Made by a program: the position numbers and the translations under genes
NCBI RefSeq assembly: GCF_900110855.1
Contig: NZ_FOFA01000001.1
Location: 744,001-808,000, forward strand
DNA length: 64,000 nucleotides
Reading direction: 5' to 3'
Origin: Microlunatus flavus
GTDB lineage: Bacteria; Actinomycetota; Actinomycetes; Propionibacteriales; Propionibacteriaceae
Notes under the pieces: generated by a model
Databases searched by the model: none
What the model saw: the letters and a program-made list of their open reading frames with translations, nothing else
Told to the model about the DNA's origin: nothing
Shown: one piece after another, positions 1 to 8,014 of the stretch
How the letters are laid out: each line of letters starts with the position of its first letter
Numbering within the stretch: the stretch's first letter is position 1

Positions 1-1382
1 GACGCGGCGCCCCGGTCGCCGGCGGCGAGGGCGCACGAGGCGGACGCCAGCACCGCCCAGGGCAGCGCGGCGCGCCAGCCGCTGCGGCGGACGTGGTCGA
101 GCCCGCGCGCCGCGACCACCGAACCCTCCCGTGGATCACCGGAGCGTTCCAGCGCCCGCGCGAGCATCGCCTCCGCGTAGCCCTGCCAGCCCCGCTGGCG
201 CAGCCCGTCGAAGCGGCCGACCGCAGCGGTCAGCGCACTCGTCGCCGCCGCGTACGCGCACCGGTCCGACAGGCACATGCCGAGGTAGGTCTGCGCCCTG
301 GCCGCCTGCCCCTCGTCGTCCGCGGTCAGGGCGTGCTCGATCGAGCGGGCCAGCACGGGTTCGGCCAGGGCACCGGTGCCCTCCATCGCGAAGACGAAGC
401 CCATCTCGCGCTCGACCTCGGCCTGCGCACCGAGGTCGTCGACGTCGCAGGCCAACTGCAGCGCCCGGCTCAGCAGCCCCTTGGCCTCGGAGTCGCGGCC
501 GCGGTGGCTGTGGATCAGGGTGCGGGCGAGCATCAGCAAGGCCGCCAGCTCGTACGCCGGCTCGCCCAGCGCCAGCGCCACGTCGGCCGCACGGCGCGAG
601 GTCTCGACGGCCCGGTCGAGCTCGCCCGCCCGGAGCCGCGCCGCCGCGGCCTCGAGGAGCACCGGGGCGGAGACGCGGGCCGGCACCGTCGACGCGACCC
701 GCGGCCGGCGGAGCGGACGCGCGACCGTCTCGGCCGGCGGCACGCCGAGCTCCTGACGAAACCGCCGGTCGATCATGCGGAACCGTTCGCGCGCGACGGG
801 CGCGTTGCCGCTCTGCACCAGCAGGTCGAGCAGCAGCTCGTTCGTGGTCTCGCAGAAGGGGTCGAAGAGCAGCGCCCGCTCGGTCATCCGCAGGGCCCGC
901 GCGGGGTCCTTGCTGCCGAGCCGGCTCCCGACCCACCACAGGGCCTCCGCGATGACGTCGTGCACGCGGGTGCGCTGCAGCGAGAGCCAGAGGTCGAAGG
1001 CCGGGGCGTCGGTGAAGTCCATCCCCTCCAGGAGCTCGCCGCGGACGAGCCGCTCCACGGCGTCGACGTCGTCGGGGACGGCGAGCAGCTCGGCCAGGTC
1101 GACCCGCACCGCGTCGTCGAGACGCAGCCGGAGCCGCCCCTCGTGCTCCTCGACCGTCGCCTCGGGCTCGAGCGCGCGGCGCACCTGGTGCAGCAGCCAC
1201 CGCAGCGCCGCGAGCGGGTCGTTCGCCTCGGGCACCAGCCGGGCGGCGACCTCGCGGCGCGTCGGCTCGGGTTCGAGGAGGAGGAACGCGAGCAACCCCC
1301 AGGGCTTGCGCCCGCTGAGCGGCGCGGGGACGCCGTCACGCAGGACCGTCGGGTCCCCCAGCAGCCGCAGCTCGAGCGTCAC
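1..1382 (-). CDS. BTAD-domain (SARP/AfsR-like) transcriptional regulator, partial
   Basis: The minus-strand frame from a GTG at 1382 stays open to the left edge, so the C-terminus is missing. It starts with VTLELRLLGDP, the usual opening of the winged-helix plus bacterial transcriptional activator domain (BTAD) family, followed by the conserved GRKPWGLLAFLLLEP segment. An all-alpha BTAD follows up to about residue 230 (motif FRQELGVPP), then TPR-like helical repeats. An AGGAGG site lies 6 bases before the GTG, which settles the start. It is 22 bases after a SnoaL-like gene and probably co-transcribed with it and the flavoprotein upstream. Family members are usually pathway-specific activators. 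The target is unknown; the adjacent oxidoreductase genes are the obvious candidates (inference). Confidence 0.8.
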   Translation of the reverse strand, partial: MTLELRLLGDPTVLRDGVPAPLSGRKPWGLLAFLLLEPEPTRREVAARLVPEANDPLAALRWLLHQVRRALEPEATVEEHEGRLRLRLDDAVRVDLAELLAVPDDVDAVERLVRGELLEGMDFTDAPAFDLWLSLQRTRVHDVIAEALWWVGSRLGSKDPARALRMTERALLFDPFCETTNELLLDLLVQSGNAPVARERFRMIDRRFRQELGVPPAETVARPLRRPRVASTVPARVSAPVLLEAAAARLRAGELDRAVETSRRAADVALALGEPAYELAALLMLARTLIHSHRGRDSEAKGLLSRALQLACDVDDLGAQAEVEREMGFVFAMEGTGALAEPVLARSIEHALTADDEGQAARAQTYLGMCLSDRCAYAAATSALTAAVGRFDGLRQRGWQGYAEAMLARALERSGDPREGSVVAARGLDHVRRSGWRAALPWAVLASASCALAAGDRGAA

Positions 1383-1404
1383 CGCGGGCCTCCTGGTCGG
1401 CCGG

Positions 1405-1836
1405 TCACCGGTCGAGCCGGGCGACCGCGCCGGCGTCCAGCAGCAGGGACAGCAGGTCGGCCTGCGCCCAGAGCGCCGTCACCCGGTCACGCTGCTCGTC
1501 GACGACGAAGAGGTCCTGGCCCGCGACCTCGACCGGCCGCCCGGTCGGGGCGAGCAGGCCGAGCGGCGTCTCGAGCGGGCCGACGAACCGCCCCGAGAGC
1601 CGGAACGCGAACGCCCGACGGCCCGGCGCCTCGACCGACGCGAGCACCGTGTGGCGCAGGTCCGCGAGCGCGGCCTGCAGCATCCGGGACCGGTCGACGA
1701 GCACCTGGAGCGCGGTCGGCACGCCGTTCACGGTGACGGGGTCGTCGTACACGCCGCGGAACGCCTCCAGCGCCGCACCACCCTGCGGCAGCGGCCGGCC
1801 CCACAGCTCCAGGGCCCGTCCGACGAGGTCGCCCAC
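1405..1836 (-). CDS. SnoaL/NTF2-like small protein
   Basis: A 143-residue protein with a GTG start and only a weak ribosome-binding site (GGCAGGG). The alternation of helices and strands, with an N-terminal helix (ALELWG), GVYDDPV, a central LRHTV strand and GRPVEVAGQDLFVVD, fits the SnoaL/NTF2-like fold used by polyketide cyclases, ester cyclases and small hydrolases. No catalytic residues can be assigned with confidence. It lies between a flavoprotein oxidoreductase (63 bases upstream) and a BTAD regulator (22 bases downstream), so it probably works with the flavoprotein on a shared substrate. The substrate cannot be told from sequence. Confidence 0.65.
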   Translation of the reverse strand: MGDLVGRALELWGRPLPQGGAALEAFRGVYDDPVTVNGVPTALQVLVDRSRMLQAALADLRHTVLASVEAPGRRAFAFRLSGRFVGPLETPLGLLAPTGRPVEVAGQDLFVVDEQRDRVTALWAQADLLSLLLDAGAVARLDR

Positions 1837-1899
1837 GCGGTCGACCCTGCCACCGCCGGGCGTGGTCCGCCATGGCTGGTTCGCGCAGGTGCGCGGCGC

Positions 1900-3129
1900 T
1901 CAGCCGAGGTGGCCGGCGAGGTGCTCGACGACGGCGCGGGCGTCGTCGTCGATCCCGTGCAGGAACGTCGAGCGGCGCCGGCGCAGCACCGGCAGGCCGA
2001 GCGCGTACAGGCCGGGGCTGTCGACCACGCCGCCCTCGTGGCGCAGCCGGCCCTTGGCGTCGAGCACGTCCACGTCGAGCCAGGAGTAGTCCGGGCGCCC
2101 GCCGGTGGCCCAGAGGACCGTACGGATCGCGCCGCTGCCGAGGTCGAGCTGCCAGCGCGGCGACGCGGGGACGCGCGTCGGGGCGAAGCGCTCGGGGGGC
2201 CCGACCTCGTCCTCCACGCCCGCGCCGACCGCCCAGGAGTCGAACGCGTCGAGCAGGCGCTCGAGCTTGAGGTCGGCGAGGGCGAAGACGTTCGCGAGGC
2301 CCCCGGAGAACAGCGCCTTCCCGTCGCGCACCATCGCCAGGCGCCCGACCAGCTCGACGCCGAGGTCGGCGAGGGCGTTGAGGTCGAGCGTCGCCCGCGC
2401 CGGGGTGCCGACGAGCTGCGGGGACGGCAGCCGGCGAGCGCGGTCGAGGTCGTCGACCTGGTCGAAGCGCTCGTCCCAGACCCCGCTCGCGTCCATCCAC
2501 CACAGGACGTCGCGCCCGCGGTAGGTGCGCGGCATCCGGACGTGCTCGCCGACGGACAGCGTGACGGGCCGGCCGGAGCGCGCGAGCTCGGCGGCCAGCT
2601 GGACCCCCGACGCCGACGCCCCCACGACCAGCACGCCGCCGTCGGGCAGCTCGGCGGGATGGCGGTAGGCGAACGGCGTGACCTGCAGGACGGACGCGGG
2701 GACGGCCGCGGCCAGCGGCGGCACGGCCGGGCGGTTGAACGCCCCGCTCGCGACGACGACGGTGCCGGCCTCGATCTCCCCCGCGTCGGTGGTGACGCGG
2801 TAGCCGCCGTCGGTCCGCCGTACGGAGGTCACCGCGGTCTCCGTGCGGACCGGCGCCGCCGTCACCGACGCGAGCCGCTCCACCAGCGCGACGACCTCGC
2901 CCATGGCGAGGTAGCCGTCCGGGTCCGGCCCGTCGTAGGGCAGGCCCGGCAGCCGGTTCAGCCAGTTGGGCGTGAGCAGGCGCAGCGAGTCCCAGCGCTC
3001 GGTGCGCCAGGAGTTCGCCACCTGCCCGCGCTCGAGGACCACGTGGTCGATCGAGCGCGCGCTGAGGTGGTGGCTCGCGGCCAGGCCGGCGTGACCGGCC
3101 CCGACGACGACCGTGGTGACGTGCTCGAT
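1900..3129 (-). CDS. FAD/NADPH-dependent flavoprotein oxidoreductase (probable ATC start)
   Basis: A flavin-containing monooxygenase-like protein. The FAD-binding GAGHAG motif (residues 10-15) and the following LAASHHL helix lie upstream of the first in-frame GTG (3042), so a protein starting there would lack its FAD site. No ATG, GTG or TTG exists in frame upstream. An ATC at 3127-3129 sits 6 bases after a good AAGGA site (3136-3140) and gives a 409-residue protein, so a rare ATC start is the best reading. Later features are SWRTERWDSLRLLTPNW, which resembles the MSMEG_0569-type flavoproteins, and a second dinucleotide motif VVGASASG near residue 170. It is first in a likely operon with SnoaL-like and BTAD genes. 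A mutated start codon or a sequencing error are alternatives. Confidence 0.75.
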   Translation of the reverse strand: MEHVTTVVVGAGHAGLAASHHLSARSIDHVVLERGQVANSWRTERWDSLRLLTPNWLNRLPGLPYDGPDPDGYLAMGEVVALVERLASVTAAPVRTETAVTSVRRTDGGYRVTTDAGEIEAGTVVVASGAFNRPAVPPLAAAVPASVLQVTPFAYRHPAELPDGGVLVVGASASGVQLAAELARSGRPVTLSVGEHVRMPRTYRGRDVLWWMDASGVWDERFDQVDDLDRARRLPSPQLVGTPARATLDLNALADLGVELVGRLAMVRDGKALFSGGLANVFALADLKLERLLDAFDSWAVGAGVEDEVGPPERFAPTRVPASPRWQLDLGSGAIRTVLWATGGRPDYSWLDVDVLDAKGRLRHEGGVVDSPGLYALGLPVLRRRRSTFLHGIDDDARAVVEHLAGHLG

Positions 3130-3164
3130 GCTGCGTCCTTCGTGGTGGTGGACCGCTGACCTCT

Positions 3165-3294
3165 CCGAGGCCCTTCGACAGGCTCAGGGAGCGTCCCGAG
3201 GCCCTTCGACAGGCTCAGGGAGCGCTCCGAGGCCCTTCGACAAGCCCAGGGAGCGTTCCGAGGCCCTTCGACAAGCCCAGGGAGCGTTCCGAGA
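3165..3294. repeat. Four-copy 31-bp tandem array of the CTTCGACA repeat
   Basis: Four copies of a repeat beginning CCCTTCGACAGGCTCAGGG start at 3171, 3202, 3233 and 3264, an exact 31-base period. The last two carry AAGCCCAGGG in place of GGCTCAGGG. The array fills the gap between the OsmC gene and the flavoprotein gene and all copies point the same way. The ends of each copy (CCCT/AGGG) are complementary, so each can form a small hairpin. The same family recurs at 9617, 19404, 19545, 22580, 33829 and 52874 in this window. Confidence 0.9.
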
Positions 3295-3324
3295 ACCCTT
3301 GCCGGGCCTCGGGAACGTCCTCGG

Positions 3325-3903
3325 TCAGGCGACCTCGACGCTCACGTTCGTCGGGTTGGTCAGGGCGTCGAAGACCGCGGAACGCTTCTGCGACTGGGCG
3401 ACCAGGGCCTCGATCTCCTGCTTCGACGCGTCCGCGTCGATGTGGAAGGTGACCTTGACGTCGTTGAAGCCGTTGCGGACGTCCGGGTCGGCGCCGAGGA
3501 TGCCGCGGATGTCGTGCTCGCCCTCGACCGTCGCCTCGACCGAGCGCAGCTGGATGCCGCGGTTCTGGGCGACCGAGGCCACGCCCGCGGTCAGGCAGCC
3601 GGCCAGGCCGACGAGCAGGAACTCGATCGGCGTGATGCCGTTGTCCGGGGCCGCGAACACCTCGGGGTGGTCGATGTCGAACGTCGTCCGGGTCTTGTGG
3701 TGCTGCTCCTCGCCGAGCCCGAAGTAGTTCTCGATGCTCGAGGTGCTGTGCACGCCGTGCGTCCACGTCGACGTCGCGCGCCAGGTGAACTGCGCCGCCT
3801 CGGGCGCGCCCTTGAGCACCTCGCGGGCCCCGAGCAGCGCCTCCACGTCGACGCCGTTGTCCGCCGTCCTGCCGTCCTGCTGGCTGTTCTCGGTCACCGT
3901 CAT
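3325..3903 (-). CDS. OsmC family peroxiredoxin-like protein
   Basis: A 192-residue member of the OsmC/Ohr family, thiol-dependent enzymes that reduce organic peroxides or related electrophiles. The typical helix GITPIEFLLVGLAGCLTAGV carries one catalytic-type cysteine (Cys103), and the C-terminal beta-rich half ends with the usual NPTNVSVEVA. The second cysteine expected in Ohr proteins is not evident, so it belongs to the broader OsmC-like group. The ATG follows a strong AGGAGGGGG site. It faces away from metX. Physiological substrate not identifiable. Confidence 0.85.
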   Translation of the reverse strand: MTVTENSQQDGRTADNGVDVEALLGAREVLKGAPEAAQFTWRATSTWTHGVHSTSSIENYFGLGEEQHHKTRTTFDIDHPEVFAAPDNGITPIEFLLVGLAGCLTAGVASVAQNRGIQLRSVEATVEGEHDIRGILGADPDVRNGFNDVKVTFHIDADASKQEIEALVAQSQKRSAVFDALTNPTNVSVEVA

Positions 3904-3974
3904 GGGTGGCCCCCCTCCTGGTCAACCCCCGCTTCCCCAGCGGGATGGCCGAGAATACCGCCGCCGGGCGGGGA

Positions 3975-3980
3975 TACGCT
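3975..3980 (+). promoter_or_regulatory. -10 element (TACGCT) for metX; leaderless transcript
   Basis: A TANNNT hexamer ends 7 bases before the metX ATG and no Shine-Dalgarno sequence is present. The expected transcription start would fall at or next to the ATG, so metX is probably translated from a leaderless mRNA. No clear -35 box is seen. Confidence 0.55.
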
Positions 3981-3987
3981 CCCCCTC

Positions 3988-5217
3988 ATGGCGTCTGGAA
4001 CCGGGGCAGGACCGGCCGTCGTCCGCTCCGTCGGCCACGTGGAGACGCAGCACCTCGACCTGGAGGAGCCGCTGCCGCTCGACTGCGGCCGCACCCTGAC
4101 CGGGGTCCGCGTCGCCTACGAGACGTACGGGACGCTCAACGAGGCCCGCGACAACGTGGTCCTGGTCTGCCACGCCCTGAGCGGGGACGCGCACGCGGCG
4201 GGCGAGGCCCCGGCCTGGGCGGTCGAGGGGACACGCGACGGGTTCGCCGCCGAGGAGCGCGACGGCGCCCGCGGCAAGACCCTCGGCTGGTGGGACGGGA
4301 TGATCGGGCCCGGCAAGGCCTTCGACACCGACCACTTCTTCGTCGTCTCGACGAACCTGCTCGGCGGCTGCAAGGGCACGACCGGCCCGTCGTCGACCGA
4401 CCCCGCGACCGGACGCCCGTACGGCTCGGACTTCCCGGTGATCACGGTAGCGGACATGGTGAGGACGCAGCGCGCGTTCCTCAACGCGCTCGGCATCGCG
4501 CGCCTCGCCGCCGTGGCGGGAGGCTCGCTCGGCGGCATGCAGGCCCTGGAGTGGGCGGTCACCCACCCCGACCAGGTCGACGCCGTCATCCCGATCGCCA
4601 GCACCCACGCGCTCGCGCCGCAGGGCATGGCCTGGAACGCGATCGCGCGCGAGTCGATCCTGCGCGACCCGGACTGGCAGGGCGGGCACTACCACGGGAC
4701 CGGCCGCGCCCCCGTCGCCGGCATGGGCGTCGCCCGGATGGTCGGCCACGTCACCTACCTGTCCGCGCCGGCCCTCGAGGGCAAGTTCGGCCGCCGGCTC
4801 CAGCACGGCGACGCCGTGCGCTACACGGTCACGGAACCGGAGTTCGAGGTCGAGAGCTACCTGCGCCACCAGGCCGACTCGTTCGTGCGCCGCTTCGACG
4901 CCAACACCTACCTCTACACGTCGCGCGCGCTCACCTACTTCGACCTCGCCCGCGACCACGGGAAGGGCGACCTGGCGCGCGCGCTCGAGGCCGTCACCGC
5001 ACGTACGCTGCTGATCGCGTTCAGCTCGGACTGGCTCTACCCGCCGACCGCGTCGCAGCAGGTCCACGACGCCCTCGTCGCGAACGGGAGGTCGAGCGAG
5101 CTCCACGTGATCGACGCGCCGTACGGCCACGACTGCTTCCTCCTCGAGGAGGCCCGGCAGACGCCGATCATCCGCGACTTCCTCGACACCGACCGGCTGG
5201 GAGACAAGAACCGATGA
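3988..5217 (+). CDS. metX: Homoserine O-acetyltransferase
   Basis: MetX acetylates homoserine with acetyl-CoA, the activation step of methionine synthesis by direct sulfhydrylation. The 409-residue alpha/beta-hydrolase fold protein shows the catalytic triad: Ser180 in the nucleophile elbow GGSLGGMQ, Asp348 in SSDWLYPP and His381 in YGHDCFL. The family motifs HALSGDAH, GWWDGMIGPGKAFDT and NLLGGCKGTTGP are intact. The ATG at 3988 was chosen over the longer open frame because homology begins just after it and a -10 element ends 7 bases upstream. Its stop overlaps the metY start (ATGA), indicating translational coupling. Serine O-acetyl/succinyltransferase activity occurs in some homologues; the metY partner favours the methionine role. 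Confidence 0.95.
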   Translation: MASGTGAGPAVVRSVGHVETQHLDLEEPLPLDCGRTLTGVRVAYETYGTLNEARDNVVLVCHALSGDAHAAGEAPAWAVEGTRDGFAAEERDGARGKTLGWWDGMIGPGKAFDTDHFFVVSTNLLGGCKGTTGPSSTDPATGRPYGSDFPVITVADMVRTQRAFLNALGIARLAAVAGGSLGGMQALEWAVTHPDQVDAVIPIASTHALAPQGMAWNAIARESILRDPDWQGGHYHGTGRAPVAGMGVARMVGHVTYLSAPALEGKFGRRLQHGDAVRYTVTEPEFEVESYLRHQADSFVRRFDANTYLYTSRALTYFDLARDHGKGDLARALEAVTARTLLIAFSSDWLYPPTASQQVHDALVANGRSSELHVIDAPYGHDCFLLEEARQTPIIRDFLDTDRLGDKNR

Positions 5218-6563
5218 GCAGCACGAACGGCCACGGCCAGGACCGGATCGAGGCCGACCACGACTTCGGCTTCGAGACCCGCCAGCTGCACGCCGGCCAG
5301 CGGCCCGACCCGAACACGGGCGCCCGGGCGGTGCCGATCTTCCAGACCACCAGCTACGTGTTCGAGGACCCGGAGTCGGCGGCGGCGTACTTCAACCTGC
5401 AGGAGTACGGCAACACGTACTCGCGGATCATGAACCCGACCGTCGCGGTCTTCGAGGAGCGCATGGCCAACCTGGAGGGCGGGGCCGGCGCGGTCGCGTT
5501 CGCCAGCGGGATCGCGGCGCAGCACGCCGCCCTGTTCACCCTGCTCGAGCCCGGCGACCACGTCGTCGCCTCGTCCGCCCTCTACGGCGGCTCGGTCAAC
5601 CAGTTCAAGCACGTGCTGCGCAAGATGAACGTCACCGTGACCTGGGTGAACCCGGACGACACCGACGCGTGGCGGGCCGCCGTGCGGCCGAGCACCAAGG
5701 TCTTCTACGGCGAGACGGTCACCAACCCGGGCGGCAACGTCCTCGACATCGAGACCGTCGCCACCATCGCGCACGAGCACGACCTGCCGCTGATGGTCGA
5801 CAGCACGTTCACCACGCCCTACCTCGTCCGTCCGCTCGAGTGGGGCGCCGACATCGTGGTGCACTCGGCGACCAAGTTCATCGGCGGCCACGGGACGTCG
5901 CTCGGTGGCGTGGTGGTCGAGGGCGGGACGTTCGACTGGTCGAACGGCCGGTTCCCGGTCGTCGCCGACCCCTCGCCTGCCTACCACGGCCTGCAGTTCC
6001 ACGAGACGTTCGGGACGTACGGCTACCTGATGAAGCTGCGCGCGGAGACGCTGCGCGACCTGGGCGCGGCGATGACGCCGTTCAACGCGTTCCTCTTCCT
6101 CCAGGGGCTCGAGACGCTCTCGCTGCGGATGGACCGGCACGTGGCCAACGCGCTGCGTGTCGCCGAGTTCCTCGAGGCGCACCCGCTGGCCAGCAACGTG
6201 CGCCATCCCGGGCTGCCGGACAGCCCGTACCGGCCGCTCGTCGAGAAGTACCTGCCGCGCGGCGCCGGGGCGATCTTCTCCTTCGACTGCGCGGGCGGGC
6301 GCGAGGGCGGGCAGGACCTGATCCGCGCGCTGACCCTGTGGTCGCACCTGGCCAACGTCGGCGACGCCAAGAGCCTGGTCATCCACCCGGCCAGCACCAC
6401 CCACCGCCAGCTGAGCGACTCCGAGCTGGCCGCCGGCGGGGTCGGCGCCGGGACCGTACGGCTCTCCGTCGGCCTCGAGTCGGTCGACGACCTGATCTGG
6501 GACCTCGAGCAGGCGTTCGCCCTCGTCGCCGCCGGCCACGGCGCCCCGGCGGGTGCCCGGTGA
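5214..6563 (+). CDS. metY: O-acetylhomoserine sulfhydrylase
   Basis: A PLP-dependent enzyme of the Cys/Met metabolism family (449 residues) that converts O-acetylhomoserine plus sulfide to homocysteine. The PLP-binding lysine is Lys221 in [11 protein letters not shown]. Other family landmarks are ETRQLHAGQ at the N-terminus, YSRIMNPT, the SSALYGGS phosphate-binding loop and DSTFTTPYL. The insertion around [13 protein letters not shown] is characteristic of the O-acetylhomoserine branch as opposed to cystathionine gamma-synthase. It overlaps metX by 4 bases at its start and the CoA-binding gene by 4 bases at its end, so the three genes form a tightly coupled operon. Confidence 0.94.
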   Translation: MSSTNGHGQDRIEADHDFGFETRQLHAGQRPDPNTGARAVPIFQTTSYVFEDPESAAAYFNLQEYGNTYSRIMNPTVAVFEERMANLEGGAGAVAFASGIAAQHAALFTLLEPGDHVVASSALYGGSVNQFKHVLRKMNVTVTWVNPDDTDAWRAAVRPSTKVFYGETVTNPGGNVLDIETVATIAHEHDLPLMVDSTFTTPYLVRPLEWGADIVVHSATKFIGGHGTSLGGVVVEGGTFDWSNGRFPVVADPSPAYHGLQFHETFGTYGYLMKLRAETLRDLGAAMTPFNAFLFLQGLETLSLRMDRHVANALRVAEFLEAHPLASNVRHPGLPDSPYRPLVEKYLPRGAGAIFSFDCAGGREGGQDLIRALTLWSHLANVGDAKSLVIHPASTTHRQLSDSELAAGGVGAGTVRLSVGLESVDDLIWDLEQAFALVAAGHGAPAGAR

Positions 6564-7069
6564 CCGCGGGGGCGACGACGCCGGACCTCACGGCGTACCA
6601 GGACACGACCGACATCCAGCGCGTGCTGCACTCCACGCGCACCATCGCGGTGGTCGGGCTGTCGAAGAACGAGCTGCGGGCCAGCCACTTCGTCGGCTAC
6701 TACCTCCTGCGGCACGGCTACCGGATGGTCCCGGTCAACCCGCGCGAGACCGAGATCCTCGGCCAGAGGAGCTACCCGAGCCTCCGGGCGGCCCGCGACG
6801 CGGTCGGGCCGATCGACCTGGTCGACGTGTTCCGCGCGCCCGACGCGCTGCCGGGCATCGTGGCCGAGTCGATCGAGATCGGCGCGAGCGCGCTGTGGTG
6901 CCAGTTCGGTGTGATCGACCTCGAGGCCGCGCGCACGGCGACCGAGGCCGGCATGACGGTGATCATGGACCGCTGCCTCAAGGTCGAGCACGCCCGCTAC
7001 GTCGGGCGCATGCACTGGCTGGGTTTCAACACCTCCCGCATCACCGCCGTCCGGGGCGGGATCCAGTAG
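6560..7069 (+). CDS. CoA-binding (Rossmann) domain protein of the met operon
   Basis: A 169-residue single-domain protein of the CoA-binding family (YccU-like), related to the nucleotide-binding half of succinyl-CoA synthetase alpha. Visible motifs are TIAVVGLSKNELRASH, the GY(R/M)xVPVNPRE strand-turn and ALWCQFGV. It ends with MDRCLKVEHAR. The GTG start overlaps the metY stop by 4 bases. Genes of this family often accompany metX-metY in actinobacteria, which suggests a role in sulfur amino-acid metabolism or its regulation through CoA or acyl-CoA binding. No catalytic activity is established for the family. Confidence 0.85.
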   Translation: MTAGATTPDLTAYQDTTDIQRVLHSTRTIAVVGLSKNELRASHFVGYYLLRHGYRMVPVNPRETEILGQRSYPSLRAARDAVGPIDLVDVFRAPDALPGIVAESIEIGASALWCQFGVIDLEAARTATEAGMTVIMDRCLKVEHARYVGRMHWLGFNTSRITAVRGGIQ

Positions 7070-7165
7070 CCCCACCGGCGCGCGGGCCCGGCCGCTGCAT
7101 GCGTTGACCATGCCGCCGCGCGGCGAGGACGCTGGGAGCCGTTCCGGACGACGAGGGGCGTCACG

Positions 7166-8014
7166 ATGATCCTGGTGACCGGGTCCACGGGGAACGTGGG
7201 CCGCGAGCTGGTGCCGCTGCTCGTGCAGCGCGACCTCGACGTGCGCTGCCTGGTCCACGCCGGCGGCGTCGCGCTGCGGACGGCGGACGCCGAGGTGGTC
7301 GAGGGCGACGTCGACGACCCCGCGTCGGTGGCGGCCGCCCTCGAGGGCTGCGACCGGTTGTTCCTGCTCACGCCGGCGCACCCCGACCAGGTCCGCCGCG
7401 AGAGCGCCCTCGTCGACGCAGCCGTCCGCGCCGGCGTGCGTCACGTCGTGGCCGTGTCGGTCGTCGGCGCCGACGCCGCCTCCCCCTCGACGTTCGCCCG
7501 CTGGCACCGCGAGGTCGACGAGCACCTCCGGGCCTCCGGCCTCGGCGTGACGCTGCTGCGCCCGACGGCCTTCATGCAGGTCCATCTCGTCCCGCCGGGC
7601 GGGGCGGCGGACGGTCGCTGGTACGGCGCGAGCGGCGACGGCGCGCACGCCTTCGTCGACGCCCGCGACGTGGCGGACGTGGCGGCTCACGTGCTGGCGT
7701 CGAGCCACCCGGTCGAGGGCGCGCTCGAGGTGACCGGGCCGCGGGCGATCACCGTGCCCGAGGCCGCGCGCGCGTACGGGCAGGCGTTCGGGCGCGAGGT
7801 GGCCTACGTCGACCTGCCGCCCGAGCAGCTCGCCGGGGCCATGCGCGGCAACGGCGTGCCCGGGTTCCTCGTGGAGGGGATCGTCGAGCTCTACGCGGCG
7901 ATCCGCGCGGGGCACGCGGCGACGACGAGCAACGGCGTCGAGGAGCTGACCGGCCGACCCCCGGGCTCCTACGAGGACTTCCTCGACCGCGTCACTGGAT
8001 CGTCGACCCCGTGA
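7166..8014 (+). CDS. NmrA-like NAD(P)-binding protein
   Basis: A 282-residue atypical short-chain dehydrogenase of the NmrA/HSCARG type. The N-terminal MILVTGSTGNVGRELV contains the TGxxGxxG dinucleotide-binding motif; the later LLRPTAFMQ and AFVDARDVADVAA segments are typical. There is no clear YxxxK catalytic pair, so it may be a redox sensor or a reductase of small electrophiles. An ATG with GAGGGG nearby supports the start. Its 3' end overlaps the convergent beta-helix protein gene by 23 bases. Confidence 0.85.
   Translation: MILVTGSTGNVGRELVPLLVQRDLDVRCLVHAGGVALRTADAEVVEGDVDDPASVAAALEGCDRLFLLTPAHPDQVRRESALVDAAVRAGVRHVVAVSVVGADAASPSTFARWHREVDEHLRASGLGVTLLRPTAFMQVHLVPPGGAADGRWYGASGDGAHAFVDARDVADVAAHVLASSHPVEGALEVTGPRAITVPEAARAYGQAFGREVAYVDLPPEQLAGAMRGNGVPGFLVEGIVELYAAIRAGHAATTSNGVEELTGRPPGSYEDFLDRVTGSSTP

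Noticed and set aside
93-1736. A 547-codon plus-strand frame
   Set aside because: It is the exact antisense register of the BTAD regulator, whose own frame runs open off the left edge and carries recognisable domain motifs and a good ribosome site.
3165-3294. Regular 31-base repeats as a CRISPR array
   Set aside because: The repeats are head-to-tail with no variable spacers, no cas genes are nearby, and the same unit recurs singly in other intergenic gaps.
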